Below are positions 10,101 through 16,100 of a stretch of 64,000 bases of DNA, piece by piece. Below the pieces are notes generated by a model that was not told where the DNA came from, searched no databases, and saw only the letters and a program-made list of their open reading frames with translations. The position numbers were made by a program, and so were the translations under genes. Within the stretch, counting starts at the first letter, position 1. Every line of letters begins with the position of its first letter. This DNA comes from Parelaphostrongylus tenuis (lineage: Eukaryota; Nematoda; Chromadorea; Rhabditida; Metastrongylidae): the NCBI GenBank assembly GCA_019055375.1, contig JAHQIW010005536.1, forward strand, positions 124,001 through 188,000, given 5' to 3'.

Positions 10101-13100
10101 CATGATAAGGGAAAAGGAAGACACAGTACGATGAGACCAGACAGCATGAAATGCTATCTGGATCTGCCTCATAATCATTTTTTAAGCCACACATGTCAGT
10201 GGTCTGTCAAGGAGGGCTGACTTATATGATATAAGAAAATATCTTATTTTGAATATACCATTTAAGAGCAATCGAGTGTACATCATTGCGCTCGGTGAGA
10301 TTTTCACTGGACATAGAGTGTATAACGTTCGTCGTCGCTAACTCTCAGTGTGGGGACTGGAGCATCCACAGAATTTAGCAAAAGACGAGAAAGGGTAACT
10401 GCCCGACTGACGAGATCGCAAGATCGAAACACGTGTATCGGGGTCTATAAGTCAGCCTTCACTGATAGATCACTGACATGCGTGGCTCAAAAAATGATTA
10501 TCAGGCATATTGATATTTGAGCTGTGGTCTTATGAAAATACTCGAATCGATAGATATGATAGTTATCTGAATCATCATACAGTCGATGGCACGCGGCTGT
10601 TATCTATTAGGTGCACAAATATGACTACACCATTTTCGTTTTTTTTTTTTTGCTGCAATAATAGTAAGAATAAAGTTAGCAAATTCCTTTCTTTCCCGTT
10701 TGAAAGGGTGTTAAACGCTGTTTACCTATATGTTTTCTATACAAAGTATTTAATATGATGGTTTTTATAGGACTTTTAAGATGAGGACTTTTGTAACCCC
10801 GAAAACGCCCTTTTTTCTCCAAATTTGCTAATTTGTAATTTGACTTTGGTAATCTCAAGTGGTAATCTGACGCTAAAATGTCGGGAGAGTACGGCAGGTG
10901 GGATAAACCTCCCACCTCAACTCTTTCATGACGTTTTCAATCGGCTTTTGCAACATGAAGTCGAGCGTTATCATGCAGCACAATGGCCAGGTTCGCGCCG
11001 TTTTGATCTCTTAATACGATTCTAGCAATGAAATTTGGCCTCGGTGTTGTTCAACTGCGCATTTTCTCGCGAACATTTCGCTATGCAACCTGTCTGTACT
11101 TACTTTGAGATGGAGCTCGCTCCGAGCTCCATGAATCTCGCCGCGCCACTTCAGAAGCATTTGCCTCTATGCCCCATACGTGCACGAGTAGCAAGCGAAT
11201 TTGTTCCCATGACAGCTCCATCTCAAAGGAAGAATAGGCACGTAATGTACCAAAATGCTCGCAAGAAAATGCGCATGTGAACGATACCAAAATCAAGCAA
11301 TCTCAATAACATTGGTTATCAAATCTGCAAAGCAAAGTTCCCGCAAAGGGCGTTTTTCGGGTATGAAAGTCGTCACGTTCAAAATTCTATGAACCAGCGC
11401 ATAAAATATTTCCTACATAAAAAATATATGAATTAATCGCGTTTTTAACGCACTTTCAAACAAAAGGAAAAGATTTCGCATACCTTCATCCTTACTGGAA
11501 AAAAAACCGGTAAAAAAAGACAAGACAGAGGGTTCATTTATCTACACTTAATATCATATAAACATTGTCTCTTAGTTGACTGGTCTTGAAAACCTGGTTA
11601 TAAACAATCAATATCTGGGAAAGAGTCAGTGACATGACCTCGAGAAGGCTAGAACACTCTCTCAGACAATGTGGAGCTCACTCATAAGTCCCGCACATAA
11701 GGTGGTCATGAATCAACCCTTTAGGAACAGCATAAGAGATCGCTGCGCGCAAAGCGGATCGCAGAGCAACGCGTGGTTTCATTATTCATTTGGGTTCAGT
11801 ACGCCGTCTTGAAATTATTTTGCCTTTCTAGTTTTACCTTAAGATATCACTATTTACTCAACATGCTCATATGCTTTTGAAACATGTGTAACTTTGATGT
11901 ATGAAGAAAACGCTAATCAGAGAACAATGATCAACGTGTCGAGAATGACACTGCGCATTGCATGCGATGCTAATCATCGACTATTGTCAGTGATTTCAGA
12001 ATTACACGTGCACTTTAAAAGTTGGAATCTCGCTGACATCAGAGAACTGACTTTTTAATACCATTTTATAAGTGTTAGCTTTTATATTTGTTTTATATCA
12101 GAAATAATGCTGATGTAAAATTCACGCGACGAGTTGGCTACTCCAACTACGAAACATGATCTCCTTTTTGGCCTACAGCTATCTATAAACACTTCTCTAC
12201 AAACCATTCAGGATTTAGAATCGTCAAGATCTGAGCTATCAAACGATCTTCAAAAGCCCAGCGATAAGTCATCTACAAATCTCAGTCGAGCAGACAAGTC
12301 AACCTGAGTGTGAGTCATAACACTATTTTCGCTAATACGGCGCAGCAAGGAAGGCTCTTCAAAAGCCAAACGCATTTTTCAAATCGCCAGGATTTAAGCT
12401 TCCGAACGATCAATTGGAGTTCAAGGCTAGTTTTTTTCAGCGAGGAGGTCTCCAGATAATCATGTACCCAAATGGAGACACGTCATCTCAAAGGGTTAAG
12501 CGAATATGACTTTTTATAAGTACAAATTTGCATACAATTGCTAACCTTGGTCTTGTCTTTATTCTCGGCATCGGAGCCATTGTTTTCAAGAAAAGATCAT
12601 CATTGCCAACAGAAGACTTGGACTCGGTTATCAGAGACGTACTATGTAGTTTCTAAACTAGTAGTGAGCAAAAACAAAAAGCTCTGAACAATAATAACTA
12701 TTGGGCCTTCTCAAAAGTTTTGACACAAGAGCAATAGACACCGAATTTGTTAACTAGAAGTATTTAAAATTGTTTGAAGAGACCACTGAAAGTATGCGCC
12801 ATCAGCCTGAACACACTTCTGCCATCTCTCAGGCTACAAACCAATACCGCGCTCACAGAAGAGCTCATCTTTAGACCAAGGAAACTTTTCAATCCTCGAC
12901 GGAAACCAATGATGTATCGAAACTCTTTCTTGCCCCGGAAGTGCTCCATGGACTGGAAGAGGTGATAGCCACATGGAGACAGGTCATCAGTGTATGGCGC
13001 ATGACCTAGCAACTCCCATCCCGGTTCGGTCAACTTCTCTTTGTCACTTGGCGACATGCAGCCTTGCGTTGTCTTGAAGCAGGATGAGATTGCGCCGACG

Positions 13101-16100
13101 TCGACGATACAGGACCCGACTTTAGCGGTCCAGATGCTCCCAGTAGCGTGTGGCATTGGTCGTCTCTCCGGCTGGCAGCAAATCCCAGCGAATCGTCCCG
13201 GTCCGATCCCAGTGTTGCGAAGCGATTTCAATTACTTTTGCTCAATAAATTTGTGGCTCATTGCTCAGGTGGCAAAATTTATGAGAAGTCGCCTAGTGAT
13301 CACGGAACATCAGAAATACTATTTCAACGGACAAAATTCTGAAATTAAAAGAAGTGCACCATCAAGGTATGCTACCTCCTCTCCTTGATGATCGGGATCC
13401 GACGGCGTGGGGCTTGTTGTGAATGAACTTGACTGCTGCGTTTTGCCATTATACTCACAGGACGAATTAATCGTATTACTTCTTTTTCTTCTTAGTAGAT
13501 CCGTCAATTTACGCCTCTTACTTTTCGATTCTGAAAAGGAGAGTGTCAGAATCATCCTGTGATATCAGAGCACGCTGAGTGATGTGCAAAACTTGCGACT
13601 TCGGGCGAGAGTTGAACCTACGTTCCACACTCACACCGGTAACGAGTGCCACCACTACACTATCGAGGCCACCGCTCTACTATCATTCTTTTTTCGATAT
13701 GAACCAAATTAGTTGCTAAACTCGTTATGCGTTCTATGCCTGATAATCATTATTTGAGCCACGCATGTCAGTGGTCTGTCAAGCAGGGCTGACTTATAGA
13801 GCCCAATACACGTGTTTCGATCTTGCGATTTCGTCAGTCGGGCAGTCACCCTTTCTCGTCCTTTGCTGATCTCTGTGGGTGCTCCAGTCCCCACACTAAG
13901 TAAACGATGATGAACGTTTTACACTCTATGTCCAGTGAATTTATCACCGAACGCAGAGTGTTGTACACTCGATTGCTCTTGGTTGGTATATTCAATAAAT
14001 CATAACTTTCGTTTCGAGTGTTTTCTTAGATCGTTATGCGTTAGTTGCTGATAGCTTGGATAGTTCATATCGGGGAAAGAATGGTCGCAAAGCGGTGGCC
14101 CTAGTGATAAAGTGGTAGCACTCGTCGCTTGTATAGGTGAGACGCAGGTTCAACTCCCGTTCGGGGTCGAGAGTTGTGCATATAAAGAGTATTGCTGCAG
14201 ACTATCCTTCGTTAACCTTTTCCTAGAAGCTCTATACATATGATTCCTATTCAATCGTACTCACCACGTTTCACGGATTTCTCATCGCCACAGTCGACCG
14301 CCTGAACATCCAAAACTTTCGAAATCGACAGCAGCAGTCGTGCCCATTTCGGCTCCGTTAGGTTACGATTCCGTACCAAAATCCGTAATAAACATAGCTG
14401 AAAAGTCAGATAACTCCACTTGTCCAAAAACATCCTAAAACTTCAAGTGTAATAAGTAATAAAAAGAATGAAGGATAAAGCTCTCGGCGGTAATCAATCC
14501 CTGAAGGATGCGCCATGCATTCGCCTTTAACGCTTGATTTCTAGCTTCGTCTGAGGTCACTGAATGCATATTTGGCCTTTACAATGACTCGTGGCAACCT
14601 ACCGCTGTATTGAGTCAGTGCTGCTAATCCTTTCAGATTAGTCTGGAATCAGTCTGGTACTAATTCACCGACCTAGAGGAATAGATGGCTTGGTGAGCCA
14701 TGATCACAAGACCGAACTATCGACCTTATGTGCGACGTAGAGCACCTCTAACCACTGCGCCACACGCGCTATTCTAATGAGTGATACTCATACGTTATTG
14801 GAAAGGGTTTCTTGAAGAGGCCTTTGTTGCTGGACAAACATTTCCCACTGGACATCTAGTGGTCATTCAAAAGCTGAAATCTCGGTGATTGCAAAAGTGC
14901 ATCTGATTTTTTGTAAAGTTTTCTGACAGCGCTATAGAAGTGAAAATGATTGTGTTTCATACCCATCGCGCGTTTTCGCGCGCAATCCCGTAATTTATTT
15001 GGGAGGCTCTCGTCTCTTTGGTGAAGATTCCCAGGTTTTTTTTACTGAAATTGTGGAAGAAAACTCCGTTTTGTCGTTCTGTTGGATTGGGCTTTCATAT
15101 TCATTTTATATTCCCAAAAAAAGCAGGCTGATATGCCTGGGAATAAACAGCCTAAGCCCGCGGAAAGCATATGAGCATGTAGAGGAAATCGTGGAGTATT
15201 AGAATCACATGTTCTACCCAAAGTTTTTTCCAAAAGCGGAGAAAAAAACCCAAATTTCATAAGAAAGATGGCACACCGCACGTGGACTGCTCTACGCGAT
15301 GAATCAACCATGCGATAGCTAAGCAGCCACCCACACTCCCTCGTTGACAAGAAATGGGAGCCGCGAGTGAAACTCGATCTTATCTTCTCTGCTACAGCGC
15401 AGTAGCAGGGCCTTTTCAGAAAACAAGCACCGCGTCAGGATCGTCGAGGTTTACGCTATCGACTGTACACTAATATTCTCGTGAAAAGTCCTTGCTCAGT
15501 GAAAAAGGCCCTCAGAGAATCTTTCCGATGACGGAAAAGTACCTACCAAGTAAAAAATCAAATACTTCAGATGAATAAATCGGCGCAGACCAGCCCCTGA
15601 GGGAAGCGAAGGCATTTTCTCTAATTTAGCTTTGTTGAGGCGACTGAAGGCATTTCTGCCCTCACAATAACTGTCAGTTACCTAGCCAGTCAGTGCTGTT
15701 TATCTTCCCAGACAAATTTGGTACCAATTTCTAGACCCCAGAAGGTTGAAAAGCTTGGAAGGGTTTAAGCGGGAGTGGAACCATCGACCATCACTTTATG
15801 GACGTGAGTGTCACAGAGCACCTCTAGTAACTGCGCCACTCGCGCTCGTAAGTGTAACTATAATGTAAAAGACCAAAGAAAATGAGTCAATAGGTTTTCT
15901 GGAAGCGAGTAAAAATCACAGATGGTCATTGATCGGCTACCTTCCTCACCACCTCTTGTGGATCTTTTGAGGCGTCAAACCAGTCGAAGAGTAAATCGAC
16001 CGCACATTTCCGATCAGGTGCCTCGTTTGGAGGTATATCTGGAACAGTCTCTCTTGTGAACACAGAAAAATCACTGATCAGATTCATGATGTTCCAGGAA

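Noticed and set aside
12764..13388. Plus-strand ORFs of 63-115 codons
   Set aside because: They are antisense to the mariner transposase remnant.
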